NCBI GenBank assembly: GCA_017503735.1
Contig: JAFVSN010000010.1
Coordinates: forward strand, 1 to 64,000
Length of the DNA stretch: 64,000 bases
Direction of reading: 5' to 3'
From: Lachnospiraceae bacterium
GTDB lineage: Bacteria; Bacillota; Clostridia; Lachnospirales; Lachnospiraceae
Both the position numbers and the translations under genes were made by a program. Positions 7,489 to 14,857 of this stretch are shown piece by piece (position 1 is the first letter of the stretch; every line of letters starts with the position of its first letter). Below the pieces are notes generated by a model. That model ran no database searches, had not been told where the DNA came from, and saw nothing but the letters and a program-made list of their open reading frames with translations.

Positions 7489-9513
7489 ATGGAATATCAT
7501 GTAGCAAAAAACGGAAATGACGGAGCGCTCGGAACAGCCGAGCAGCCGTTTTTAACAATTTCCAAAGCCGCACAGATGGCGGTTGCGGGAGATACGGTTA
7601 CGGTACATGCAGGCGTGTACCGAGAGTGGGTGCGCCCGGCAAACGGTGGTACCGAGGATGCAAGAATCGTGTATCGGTCCGCAGGAGACGGTGAGGTCGT
7701 AATCAGCGGTGCGGAACAGGTAAAGGAATGGAAAAACGAAGGCGGTCAGGTATGGAGTGCCGAAGTGGACAACAGTTTATTTACAGACCGCAATCCGTTT
7801 CAAGAGGATTTGGCCGGTGACTGGTTGTTTAAGGGCGCCTTTGTACCGCATCTTGGCGATGTGTATTTGAATAAAATGCCGATGTATGAAGCGGAATCCG
7901 TAGAAAAGCTGACGAACCCGGAGGTTTGGCCGCAGGCAAAGTATCCGGAGGAATCAAAGCTTGTTTGGTATGCGGAAGCAGGAGATGTGACTACAAAGCT
8001 TTGGGCGAATTTCGGAGATGCAGACCCGACCAAGGAAGATGTGGAAATTACGGTGCGTCCGTTCTGTTTCTGGCCGGAAAAGACAGGGCTTAATTACATT
8101 ACGGTAAAGGGATTTACCATTTGTCAGGGTGCTCCTCAGTGGGCTCCGCCGACGGCACTTCAGGAGGGCCTGATCGGACCGCATTGGAGTAAGGGCTGGA
8201 TTATCGAAGACAATGAGGTGTTCGGTTCCAAGTGTGTCGGTATCAGTCTCGGAAAGGATATCAGTACCGGTCACAATGAGTGGACCGGTGGTAAGGGAAA
8301 GGGCGGTACCCAGAGAGAGCAGGAGGTTATTTTCCGTGCCCTTCACGGGAACTGGCATAAGGACTTTATCGGTAGCCATATGGTACGCAACAATGTCATT
8401 CACGATTGTGAGCAGGCCGGTGTGGTAGGTCATTTGGGCGGTGCCTTCAGTACCATTACCGGAAATACCATCTACAGAATTCATCATAAGCGTGTGTTCC
8501 ACGGAGCGGAAGTGGCAGGTATTAAGCTGCATGCATCTTTGGACACCCAGATTACAAATAACAAGATTTACGGTTGCTATCGTGCAATCTGGTTAGACTG
8601 GCAGGCACAGGGTACCCGGATCAGCAGAAACGTATTCTTTGACAATCTTTCCGAGGATTTCTTTGTAGAGGTATGTCACGGACCTTATTTAGTGGACCAC
8701 AATTTGTTCCTGTCCCCGATGAATTTCCGGAACATGGCACAGGGCGGTGCTTTTGTACATAACCTGTTTGCAGGCAGAATTTTGCCGAAGGAAGAGTTAA
8801 ATCGTGCCACACCGTACCACTTCCCGCATGAAACTGCGGTAGCCGGATACAATAATTTCTCCGGCGGAGACGACCGTTATGTGAATAACTTGTTCTTGGG
8901 TGACGGAGATAAGGATGTAAAGCCGATGACCTTCTTTGAGCATTTGCCGCTTCCGGAGCGTAAGGAGCGGGAGGATGGCGGTACGGTGATGGACGGTGTA
9001 CCGGCGGACTCCATCTGCTATTTGCATCCGGCAGGACTTTCTTGTTATGATAAATATCCGAACGGAGAGGAAAAGATGCCTTGGGAGTACACGGAAGAAG
9101 AACGTAAGGAGCGTATCGAGAAGTACGGTAGTATCTTCCCGTTGGGCCGTTGGGCAATTCCGGTACAGATTAAGGGGAATGCATATTTCGGAGGGGCTGT
9201 AGGTTGCTCTCATGAACCGGCGGCTAAGGTATGCGCAGAGCCGGGCATCACGGTAACGGTTTCCGAGGATAAGAAGAGTGTCAAGGTATGTGTCAAGAAT
9301 GCGGACTTACTGAGTGGAGAAGGTTCGGAACTGTTATCCGCAGATACTCTCGGCAAGTCCTACCATGCGGAAATGGCTTACGAAAATCCGGACGGTACCA
9401 ATATCGTATTTGATACGGATTTCTTCGGTAAGAAGCGTCCGGCAGGCAATGTAACCCCGGGACCGTTTGAGGTGATGGGTGATGCGAAGACGGATGCGGA
9501 GTTTGAGCTGTAA
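7489..9513 (+). CDS. GH120 beta-xylosidase (parallel beta-helix)
   Basis: Probably releases xylose from xylo-oligosaccharides inside the cell (no signal peptide). The N terminus MEYHVAKNGNDGALGTAEQPF and the run LHASLDTQITNNKIYG ... AIWLDWQAQGTRIS ... FFVEVCHGPYLVDHN match, from memory, Thermoanaerobacterium saccharolyticum XylC, the GH120 reference enzyme. By that alignment Asp370 (LDW) is the nucleophile and Glu394 (VEV) the acid/base. NNxI repeats across 210-420 fit a right-handed beta-helix; a small beta domain lies near 600-674. AGGAGG 7477-7482 precedes ATG 7489. At 674 residues it is slightly longer than XylC because of an insertion around 470-560. Confidence 0.88.
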   Translation: MEYHVAKNGNDGALGTAEQPFLTISKAAQMAVAGDTVTVHAGVYREWVRPANGGTEDARIVYRSAGDGEVVISGAEQVKEWKNEGGQVWSAEVDNSLFTDRNPFQEDLAGDWLFKGAFVPHLGDVYLNKMPMYEAESVEKLTNPEVWPQAKYPEESKLVWYAEAGDVTTKLWANFGDADPTKEDVEITVRPFCFWPEKTGLNYITVKGFTICQGAPQWAPPTALQEGLIGPHWSKGWIIEDNEVFGSKCVGISLGKDISTGHNEWTGGKGKGGTQREQEVIFRALHGNWHKDFIGSHMVRNNVIHDCEQAGVVGHLGGAFSTITGNTIYRIHHKRVFHGAEVAGIKLHASLDTQITNNKIYGCYRAIWLDWQAQGTRISRNVFFDNLSEDFFVEVCHGPYLVDHNLFLSPMNFRNMAQGGAFVHNLFAGRILPKEELNRATPYHFPHETAVAGYNNFSGGDDRYVNNLFLGDGDKDVKPMTFFEHLPLPERKEREDGGTVMDGVPADSICYLHPAGLSCYDKYPNGEEKMPWEYTEEERKERIEKYGSIFPLGRWAIPVQIKGNAYFGGAVGCSHEPAAKVCAEPGITVTVSEDKKSVKVCVKNADLLSGEGSELLSADTLGKSYHAEMAYENPDGTNIVFDTDFFGKKRPAGNVTPGPFEVMGDAKTDAEFEL

Positions 9514-9539
9514 GGAATGAGACCTATATAAAAAAAGGA

Positions 9540-9568
9540 TTGCGAAAGCAGAAAAAATGTGATAAACT
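9540..9568 (+). promoter_or_regulatory. Promoter of antitoxin RNA, cassette copy 1
   Basis: TTGCGA 9540-9545, a 17-nt spacer and TAAACT 9563-9568. The same promoter (TTGCAA-17-TAAACT) recurs in cassette copy 2 at 14554-14582, which supports it. It fires rightward, toward the toxin gene, which is on the opposite strand. Confidence 0.75.
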
Positions 9569-9574
9569 AAAATC

Positions 9575-9672
9575 AGAAAAAGGAACAACCGCCCACAAGG
9601 TGGGTTGACCTATATGATTTAAGTTGGAAAAGCCGCCCTAATCACTCGGTCAAAGTTATGAGGGCGGTTTTT
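9575..9672 (+). ncRNA. Putative type I antitoxin RNA, copy 1
   Basis: A predicted transcript of about 100 nt with no ORF, starting about 7 nt after the -10 and ending at a bidirectional terminator (CCGCCCT 9633-9639 with AGGGCGG 9661-9667, then TTTTT). Its 3' end is antisense to the 3' end of the toxin mRNA, which comes from the other strand. Its 5' part (9582-9611) contains a CCCAC-AAG-GTGGG hairpin, and it copies, as an inverted duplicate, the 5' leader of the toxin mRNA (complement of 9806-9837). Its role as antitoxin is inferred from the convergent layout, as in txpA/RatA. Confidence 0.6.
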
Positions 9673-9682
9673 CTATGTTTGT

Positions 9683-9778
9683 TTACTTACAAAACGTAAA
9701 AACGAATGTAAGCAAAGCTAAAAGAAAGAGTCCGAAAGACAACAAATCTTGAAAATCAAATTTGTTTCGATTCTTCAT
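9683..9778 (-). CDS. Small hydrophobic type I toxin-like peptide, copy 1
   Basis: A 31-residue peptide starting MKNRNKFDF and ending LALLTFVFTFCK: a charged N terminus and one transmembrane helix, typical of holin-like (Hol_Tox/TxpA/BsrG-type) toxins that depolarise the membrane. A very strong Shine-Dalgarno (complement of ACCTCC 9786-9791) sits 7 nt from the ATG. It is buried in a 10-bp hairpin, because the leader holds ACCTTCATTC pairing with GAATGGAGGT over a 5-nt loop. A second copy at 14696-14791 shares the N-terminal MKNRN and the last 12 residues. Toxicity is inferred, not shown. Confidence 0.75.
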   Translation of the reverse strand: MKNRNKFDFQDLLSFGLFLLALLTFVFTFCK

Positions 9779-9845
9779 AAGCTCCACCTCCATTCTGTAA
9801 GAATGAAGGTCAACCCACCCTGTAACACGATTGTTCCATAAGACT

Positions 9846-9874
9846 ATTATAACACAACCAGAACAAATGTTCAA
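9846..9874 (-). promoter_or_regulatory. Toxin promoter with embedded LexA (SOS) box, copy 1
   Basis: Read on the minus strand: TTGAAC (9874-9869), a 17-nt spacer and TATAAT (9851-9846). The -35 overlaps GAACAAATGTTC at 9861-9872, an exact match to the Gram-positive SOS box GAAC-N4-GTTC. LexA bound here would occlude the -35, so the toxin mRNA should be made only after DNA damage. The same box, at the same place, occurs in copy 2 (14873-14884). Confidence 0.8.
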
Positions 9875-9895
9875 CTGGGATTTTGAAAAAAGATG

Positions 9896-9924
9896 TTGAC
9901 ATATCACATAAGGATGACTATAAT
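9896..9924 (+). promoter_or_regulatory. Near-perfect sigma-A promoter
   Basis: TTGACA 9896-9901, a 17-nt spacer and TATAAT 9919-9924: consensus at all twelve positions. It is divergent from the toxin promoter, with its -35 beginning 23 bp past the SOS box. It would drive a transcript of about 160 nt ending at the terminator 10062-10088. Confidence 0.85.
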
Positions 9925-9972
9925 GGTCAGCGTAGTGATAATTTTTTCTTTTATGGTTAGGAGGCGATTTAT

Positions 9973-10032
9973 ATGACAATCTTATTTAAGTCGGATGTTG
10001 TATCGGTCGCCGTAGCTCTGTTCAAGTTCTAA
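9973..10032 (+). CDS. Strongly promoted 19-residue peptide ORF
   Basis: ATG 9973 to TAA 10032 encodes MTILFKSDVVSVAVALFKF. It is preceded 8 nt upstream by a perfect AGGAGG (9959-9964), lies about 42 nt into a transcript from a consensus promoter, and ends before a perfect terminator, so the unit is self-contained. The peptide is hydrophobic with two lysines and has no signal cleavage site. It may be a small membrane peptide, a second toxin, or merely the coding part of a small RNA. No homologue is known to me. Confidence 0.5.
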   Translation: MTILFKSDVVSVAVALFKF

Positions 10033-10061
10033 TTGTACAGGGAATCTTTTGGTGAGTTTTA

Positions 10062-10088
10062 GGGCACGTCCGCGGACGTGCCCTTTTT
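10062..10088 (+). terminator. Rho-independent terminator of the small-peptide transcript
   Basis: A perfect 22-nt palindrome (10062-10083, arms GGGCACGTCCG and its complement) is followed by TTTTT 10084-10088. A second hairpin (GCGATTTTGGAAAC with its near-complement, about 10112-10143) lies just beyond it. Confidence 0.85.
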
Positions 10089-10145
10089 GCGTGCAGGCAA
10101 AGTGAGCATAGAAGCGATTTTGGAAACTTGTTTCCAAAAATCGCT

Positions 10146-10337
10146 GATTATGCGAACGCGCCCACGACTGAGCAACGTAAGTTGCGAAGTGCGGGGGCAG
10201 GTGCGAAGCACCGCCTGCACGTAGATAGTGGATTATGCGAACGCGCCCACGACTGAGCAACGTAAGTTGCGAAGTGCGGGGGCAGGTGCGAAGCACCGCC
10301 TGCACGTAGATAGTGGATTATGCGAACGCGCCCACGA
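10146..10337. repeat. 85-bp tandem repeat, about 2.3 copies
   Basis: Identical units start at 10146 and 10231, and a third, partial copy runs 10316-10337. Each unit carries hairpins GCAAC-GTAA-GTTGC and GGTGC-GAA-GCACC. The block fills the gap between the 9973 transcript and the ATPase gene. The leader 10338-10475 holds only a GCAAGGCA/TGCCTTGC stem (10418-10425 with 10443-10450). The spacing and identity suggest recent slippage or unequal crossing-over. It is not a CRISPR: there is no spacer variation. Confidence 0.85.
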
Positions 10338-10475
10338 TATTTTCCAACCCCGATCTAAATAAGAATTTCTCTTTTAATCCCAACAAAAATAAGTAACAGA
10401 ATCAAGTGAAACACAAAGCAAGGCATCTTTTAGGGACAACTCTGCCTTGCGGCCAAACGAAAGGGGCAGGATACC

Positions 10476-12254
10476 ATGAAACGATTGAAACAGATGGTTT
10501 TACGTATGGAAACAAACACAAAGACCTATAAGGAGATGTATGAGGGACGGATATTCGTGTATCCGTATCAGGGGACGATGTTGCCCTATGAAGATATGGA
10601 CAACACCTATTACAGGGAGGATATCGGGTATCGCATTGAGCGGACCCACAAACTGGCACAGGATAAGCCGACCATTACCGTATCCATTCCGGTAAAGCAT
10701 CTGGGGATTACGGAAACAAGTGTGGCAGGAGCGGATTATTGTTTACGGGCATTTTTGCCGTACATTGATGAACTGAACGAGCCGTTATACAACCGGAACC
10801 GACCGGACAGCGAGAAGGGAAAGTATTACTGCTATCGTCCGGGAGGCGAAGTTTTAGCAAGAAACTCCGTATATTTTAAGGTGTGTCTGAAGAAGGATTA
10901 TACTATTGGCAGCGGTGGTGCGGTGTATTTGATACCGCCGGAGGAAGTGGGACCGCCGGAGCTTTGCCTTTGTCTGATGCTTCAGGTACAGTTGCCGGAG
11001 CGGAATCTGCGGAAGACATTGCGGATGTTGACCCAGGATTTGCCGGATACGGTGGACCGGTACATTGCGGAGTTTAAACAACATGAGTATGAGGATGCGT
11101 TGGAGCTGGAAAAGCTACAGAAGGACATTCGTAAATGGCTGAGGAAAAGTCCTTATTGTGCCTTTTTGGCCAACGGAAGCATTTTGCCGCGAGAGGGCGG
11201 AAACGATTTGCCTATGCGGAATGCGGTGCCGTTTACGGCGATTCCCGAGGAGGAAATTGAGGTGTGCGGCGTCAAAGGAATGGGCATCAAACGGGGCGTA
11301 ACTGTAATTACCGGAGGTGGATATTCGGGGAAATCCACCTTGCTTGAGGCAATTTCCGCGGGGATTTATAACCATGCCTGGGGTGACGGCAGAGAGCTTT
11401 GTATTACGGATACCACAGCCATGGGAATTATGGCGGAGGACGGACGAAGTGTAAAAAATGTCAATATTGCACCCTTTATCAAATGGATTCCGGGACAGGA
11501 TACGGCACACTTTTCCACGGAGCGGGCGTCCGGCTCCACCTCCCAGGCAGCAAACATTATGGAGGCGGTGAGTATGGGAAGTAAACTGCTTCTCATTGAC
11601 GAGGACCGGAGTGCAACGAACTTTATGATACGGGATGCGAGAATGCGGGAGCTGGTAAAGAAGGAGCCTATTACGCCATTTACGGAGCGGGTGCGGGAGT
11701 TGTATGAAACATCGGGCGTTTCTACGGTGCTTGTAATCGGCGGAAGCGGAGAATATTTGTCGGTGGCGGACCGGGTGTACATAATGGAGGATTACCGGAT
11801 ACATAATGTGACCGAAGGGGCGAAACGACTGGGAGAGACGTGCGATACGCCGCAGCCGCCGGAACCGGCAGACTGGACGCAAAGTCGCATCCTAGGAGGA
11901 GAGGGCTTTACCTCCTTTGTGCCGGAAACAGGCATGGAGCGTTTGGCAGTAACGGATGTAGGAATTATCTATGTGGGGGAAGAAGCCATTGATTTACGGA
12001 TGCTGTCAGGTCTCATTACCCAGGCGCAACGAAATGCGGTGGGCTTTCTGATACGGTATCTGGAGATATCCTTAAACGAGACAAGAATTGATGTAGGGGC
12101 AAAGTTGGAGGCACTGTACCGTAGAATGGAAGAAGAAGGTTTTGATTGTATCTTTAGTAACTATTTTACGGATTGTGAGCGATTTATGGATTTGCCGCGA
12201 AAGGAAGATGTATTGGCTACGGTGAACCGGATGAGGAAGGTGAGGTTTATATGA
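10476..12254 (+). CDS. ABC-class predicted ATPase (COG3044 / PF09818), paralogue 1
   Basis: A 592-residue soluble ATPase of unknown role. It resembles the family of predicted ABC-class ATPases: Walker A ITGGGYSGKSTLLEAI (about residue 285), a long insert with STERASGSTSQAANI resembling an ABC signature region, and Walker B LLLIDEDRSATNFMIRD. There are no transmembrane segments, so it is not a transporter subunit. ATG 10476 follows GGGGCAGG, a modest ribosome site. Its stop overlaps the following GNAT gene (ATGA). A diverged paralogue lies at 12799-14553, and both sit between two toxin cassettes. Substrate and partner are unknown. Confidence 0.85.
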   Translation: MKRLKQMVLRMETNTKTYKEMYEGRIFVYPYQGTMLPYEDMDNTYYREDIGYRIERTHKLAQDKPTITVSIPVKHLGITETSVAGADYCLRAFLPYIDELNEPLYNRNRPDSEKGKYYCYRPGGEVLARNSVYFKVCLKKDYTIGSGGAVYLIPPEEVGPPELCLCLMLQVQLPERNLRKTLRMLTQDLPDTVDRYIAEFKQHEYEDALELEKLQKDIRKWLRKSPYCAFLANGSILPREGGNDLPMRNAVPFTAIPEEEIEVCGVKGMGIKRGVTVITGGGYSGKSTLLEAISAGIYNHAWGDGRELCITDTTAMGIMAEDGRSVKNVNIAPFIKWIPGQDTAHFSTERASGSTSQAANIMEAVSMGSKLLLIDEDRSATNFMIRDARMRELVKKEPITPFTERVRELYETSGVSTVLVIGGSGEYLSVADRVYIMEDYRIHNVTEGAKRLGETCDTPQPPEPADWTQSRILGGEGFTSFVPETGMERLAVTDVGIIYVGEEAIDLRMLSGLITQAQRNAVGFLIRYLEISLNETRIDVGAKLEALYRRMEEEGFDCIFSNYFTDCERFMDLPRKEDVLATVNRMRKVRFI

Positions 12255-12790
12255 GAATAATCGAATATTTTGAGCAATCAAACGAGATGCAAAAATGCTT
12301 GCGGGAGCAGATTGTACAGGGAGACTGGCGGGCGACAAAGTATTTGTACGCGGTATTGGAACAGGAAAAGCTGAAGGCACGGTACGGGAAAAGTACAAGG
12401 CTGCTGCTGTTGGTGGAAGATGATAATCTTCTTGCTTTTTGCACCCTGGCAGAGCGGGATGAAATCACGGAGGAAGAGACGGAACCGGACATGAAACCGT
12501 GGATTGGGTTTGTGTATACTTTCCCGAAGCATCGGGGAAACCGCTATTCAGAGAAGCTGATTCGGCATGCCTGTGAACTTGCCAAAGATGATGGGTATGG
12601 GAAAATATATCTTTCCTCCAACGAAGTCGGACTGTACGAGAAGTACGGATTTGTGTTTTTGAAAATGCTTCACACTGTGTGGGGAGAGGAAACGCAGGTA
12701 TTTATGAAGGAACTGAAAGAGGTACGGAAAGGTTGCAATAGCAAAACAAGAGAAGATAGTGATTGCAACAAAAGAAAAGGAGGCAGATAG
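12251..12790 (+). CDS. GNAT-family N-acetyltransferase
   Basis: A 179-residue acetyltransferase-like protein. The acetyl-CoA loop is visible as GFVYTFPKHRGNRYSEKLIRHACE (RGNRYS for the usual RGxGxG), followed by KIYLSSNEVGLYEKYGFVFL, where LYEKYGF is the typical GNAT C-terminal element. Its ATG overlaps the stop of the first ATPase (ATGA), so it is translated from the same message, and it is followed by the second ATPase. The coupling suggests a common pathway with the ATPases. The loop is less canonical than in the 193-705 protein; the substrate is unknown. Confidence 0.8.
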   Translation: MRIIEYFEQSNEMQKCLREQIVQGDWRATKYLYAVLEQEKLKARYGKSTRLLLLVEDDNLLAFCTLAERDEITEEETEPDMKPWIGFVYTFPKHRGNRYSEKLIRHACELAKDDGYGKIYLSSNEVGLYEKYGFVFLKMLHTVWGEETQVFMKELKEVRKGCNSKTREDSDCNKRKGGR

Positions 12791-12798
12791 CTGCAAAT

Positions 12799-14553
12799 AT
12801 GATGAATGATTATACAAAAATAAGAGAACTGAAAAAAGTATTACGCTCTAACGGGCAGGGAAATTTAAACGGAAAGCCGGTTTCCTATTTGTTAAGCAGA
12901 TGGAGAGACACTTACGAGTATGTGGACGGAATTACCGTGAAATTCGTACCATTAAATCCGAAGTATCCGGCCAATGTGGCAATGTATATTAATCTGGATG
13001 CGGAACTTTTAGGGATGTTCGAAGAGGAAATCCAACGATACCCGGTGTTTTTTGAGGATTATTTGCTACGGTATTACAGTGTTTTGTTTGAAGAACTGAG
13101 CGAGAAGTACACAGCAAATAATAAGTTGGAGCGCCTGTTGTCAAAAATCCAGTGTCAGAAGCCGGATTGTCGGCTTCTGAGGCGAAGCGGACTGTTGTAC
13201 AACAAGGAGACAAATACCTTCGTGCTGAAGCTGTTTGTGCTGTTTCCGACGGGAGCAGGAGTGTCGATTCTCGGGGAACGAATCAGCCGGATGATAACGG
13301 ATATCTTAAAGACTGTGGAAGAAGGAAGTGCATTCATTGATAAGACTGAGTTGCAGGAGAGGTTGTTTGTTTATAAAAAGCAGATTGCTTTGAGAAAATT
13401 CTGTATGGAAAAGGGATATGTGGCATTTGTGGCGGACGGAAGTATGTTACCGAGAAAGGGTGACTGCGAGGAACCGCTTGCGGCCGCTGTACCTTTTATG
13501 TCGCCGGAGCGTCTGTGGGTGACGGTTCCCATGGAGGACGGAACAGTGCTTTCCGGTATGGGGATTCCGAAGGGAATTACGGTTATCACCGGTGCGGGAT
13601 TTTCCGGAAAAACAACACTTTTGGAGGCGATCGAAGCCGGAATTTATAATCACATACCGGGAGACGGCAGGGAGTTTGTGGTGGCGGAGCAAAGCCTTGC
13701 GGTTACAAATGCGGAGGACGGAAGATATGTGGCGAACGAGGATATCTCGATATTCTTCTCCGAGATCCCGTTTCAGGATATTCGGAATTTTACCACCAAG
13801 CATGCCAGCGGAAGCATTTCTCAGGCGGCAAATATCATTGAGGCCATTGGAGGCGGAAGCCGACTTTTGACCATTGATGAAGACAAGAGTGCGACGAACT
13901 TTATGATTCGTGACGAATTGATGCGGAGAATTGTAAAAAACGAAGTCATTATTCCGTTTACGGACAGAATCCGAAGGATTGCGGAGCAGAAAGGGATATC
14001 GACAATCCTCGTGATCGGTGGTGCGGGAGAGTACTTAAAGATTGCGGATACCGTGATTCTGATGCATGAATATGTGGCGACAGACGTGACGGAAGAGGTA
14101 AAGGCACTGGGAGTAACGGTTTGTGAGGAAGAGAAACCGAATGATACGGAGATTTCTGTGAGTGAGCGAAGGGTGCTGCTGACTGGGGAAGGGACAAAAT
14201 CATTGCTTCTGCAGACCGTTTGTACCGAGGACAGTAAAAAGGTCATTTGCGGAGAGTATTCCGTGGATATGACAGCGATATCATCTTTAAAGACCAACGA
14301 ACAGCTTCATTCCCTTGCCTGGGTGTTGAGAAATTTGCTTTCAAAGGAGGAGGAGAGTGCGGAATGTCTGAATGTCGTTGGGGAAGAATATGCCGGCCGG
14401 TTGTTTGCAGAGCTGGTAGAGGAGCAGGCCACATCGAATCCGGTGTATCGTGGCTGGTGGTTTGATGAAATACGTAAGGAGGATATTCTGATGTGCGTGA
14501 ACCGGACGAGGGGGATTTGCTTCGGAGGGGGCAGTGCTGTAAGCAAAAAGTGA
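12799..14553 (+). CDS. ABC-class predicted ATPase (COG3044 / PF09818), paralogue 2
   Basis: A paralogue of the 10476 protein with the same core: VADGSMLPRKGD, Walker A ITGAGFSGKTTLLEAIEAGIYNH, TTKHASGSISQAANIIEAIGGG and Walker B LLTIDEDKSATNFMIRD. The N-terminal 200 residues and the tail are diverged, pointing to an old duplication. ATG 12799 (or 12802) is taken as the start; AAGGAGG 12777-12783 is 15 nt upstream, rather far. An in-frame TTG at 12763, inside the GNAT gene, is the alternative. The antitoxin promoter of cassette 2 begins right at its stop codon. Confidence 0.83.
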   Translation: MMNDYTKIRELKKVLRSNGQGNLNGKPVSYLLSRWRDTYEYVDGITVKFVPLNPKYPANVAMYINLDAELLGMFEEEIQRYPVFFEDYLLRYYSVLFEELSEKYTANNKLERLLSKIQCQKPDCRLLRRSGLLYNKETNTFVLKLFVLFPTGAGVSILGERISRMITDILKTVEEGSAFIDKTELQERLFVYKKQIALRKFCMEKGYVAFVADGSMLPRKGDCEEPLAAAVPFMSPERLWVTVPMEDGTVLSGMGIPKGITVITGAGFSGKTTLLEAIEAGIYNHIPGDGREFVVAEQSLAVTNAEDGRYVANEDISIFFSEIPFQDIRNFTTKHASGSISQAANIIEAIGGGSRLLTIDEDKSATNFMIRDELMRRIVKNEVIIPFTDRIRRIAEQKGISTILVIGGAGEYLKIADTVILMHEYVATDVTEEVKALGVTVCEEEKPNDTEISVSERRVLLTGEGTKSLLLQTVCTEDSKKVICGEYSVDMTAISSLKTNEQLHSLAWVLRNLLSKEEESAECLNVVGEEYAGRLFAELVEEQATSNPVYRGWWFDEIRKEDILMCVNRTRGICFGGGSAVSKK

Positions 14554-14582
14554 TTGCAAAGATAGAAAAGATATGATAAACT
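14554..14582 (+). promoter_or_regulatory. Promoter of antitoxin RNA, cassette copy 2
   Basis: TTGCAA 14554-14559, a 17-nt spacer and TAAACT 14577-14582, matching the copy 1 promoter. It starts immediately after the ATPase stop codon. Confidence 0.75.
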
Positions 14583-14588
14583 TAAATC

Positions 14589-14683
14589 AGAAAAAGGAAC
14601 AACCGCCCACAAGGTGGGTTGACCTTAATGATTGTGAAAGAAAACCGCCCAATCACTTCGGCCAAAGTTAAAAGGGCGGTTTT
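14589..14683 (+). ncRNA. Putative type I antitoxin RNA, copy 2
   Basis: About 95 nt, non-coding, ending at a perfect bidirectional terminator (AAAACCGCCC 14641-14650 with GGGCGGTTTT 14674-14683). Its 5' half is nearly identical to copy 1 (GGAACAACCGCCCAC, then GTGGGTTGACC), while the region between hairpin and terminator has drifted. This suggests selection on the leader and on the terminator overlap with the toxin mRNA. Function is inferred from the convergent layout. Confidence 0.6.
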
Positions 14684-14695
14684 CGTATGTCCTGA

Positions 14696-14791
14696 TTACT
14701 TACAAAACGTAAAAACGAAGGTAAGCAGTGCAAGGATTAAGAGAGCGAAGCTCATCATATCTGAAAAGTCATAATGATTTCGATTCTTCAT
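14696..14791 (-). CDS. Small hydrophobic type I toxin-like peptide, copy 2
   Basis: A 31-residue peptide beginning MKNRNHYDFSDMM and ending LALLTFVFTFCK. It has the same length and architecture as copy 1, with substitutions concentrated in the middle, so the reading frame is under selection. The complement of ACCTCC 14798-14803 is its ribosome site, 6 nt from ATG, and it is again paired with ACCTTCATTC upstream in the mRNA; only the 5-nt loop differs from copy 1. This is a single-helix holin-like toxin candidate. Confidence 0.75.
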   Translation of the reverse strand: MKNRNHYDFSDMMSFALLILALLTFVFTFCK

Positions 14792-14857
14792 AGCACCACC
14801 TCCATTCTTTGGGAATGAAGGTCAACACACCCTGTAACACGATTGTTCCATAAGTTT

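Noticed and set aside
10146-10337. CRISPR array
   Set aside because: The 85-bp units are fully identical, with no variable spacers, and no cas gene is present.
11115-11882. 255-codon minus-strand frame opposite the first ATPase gene
   Set aside because: Antisense to the Walker A/B-containing coding sequence; no recognisable domain.
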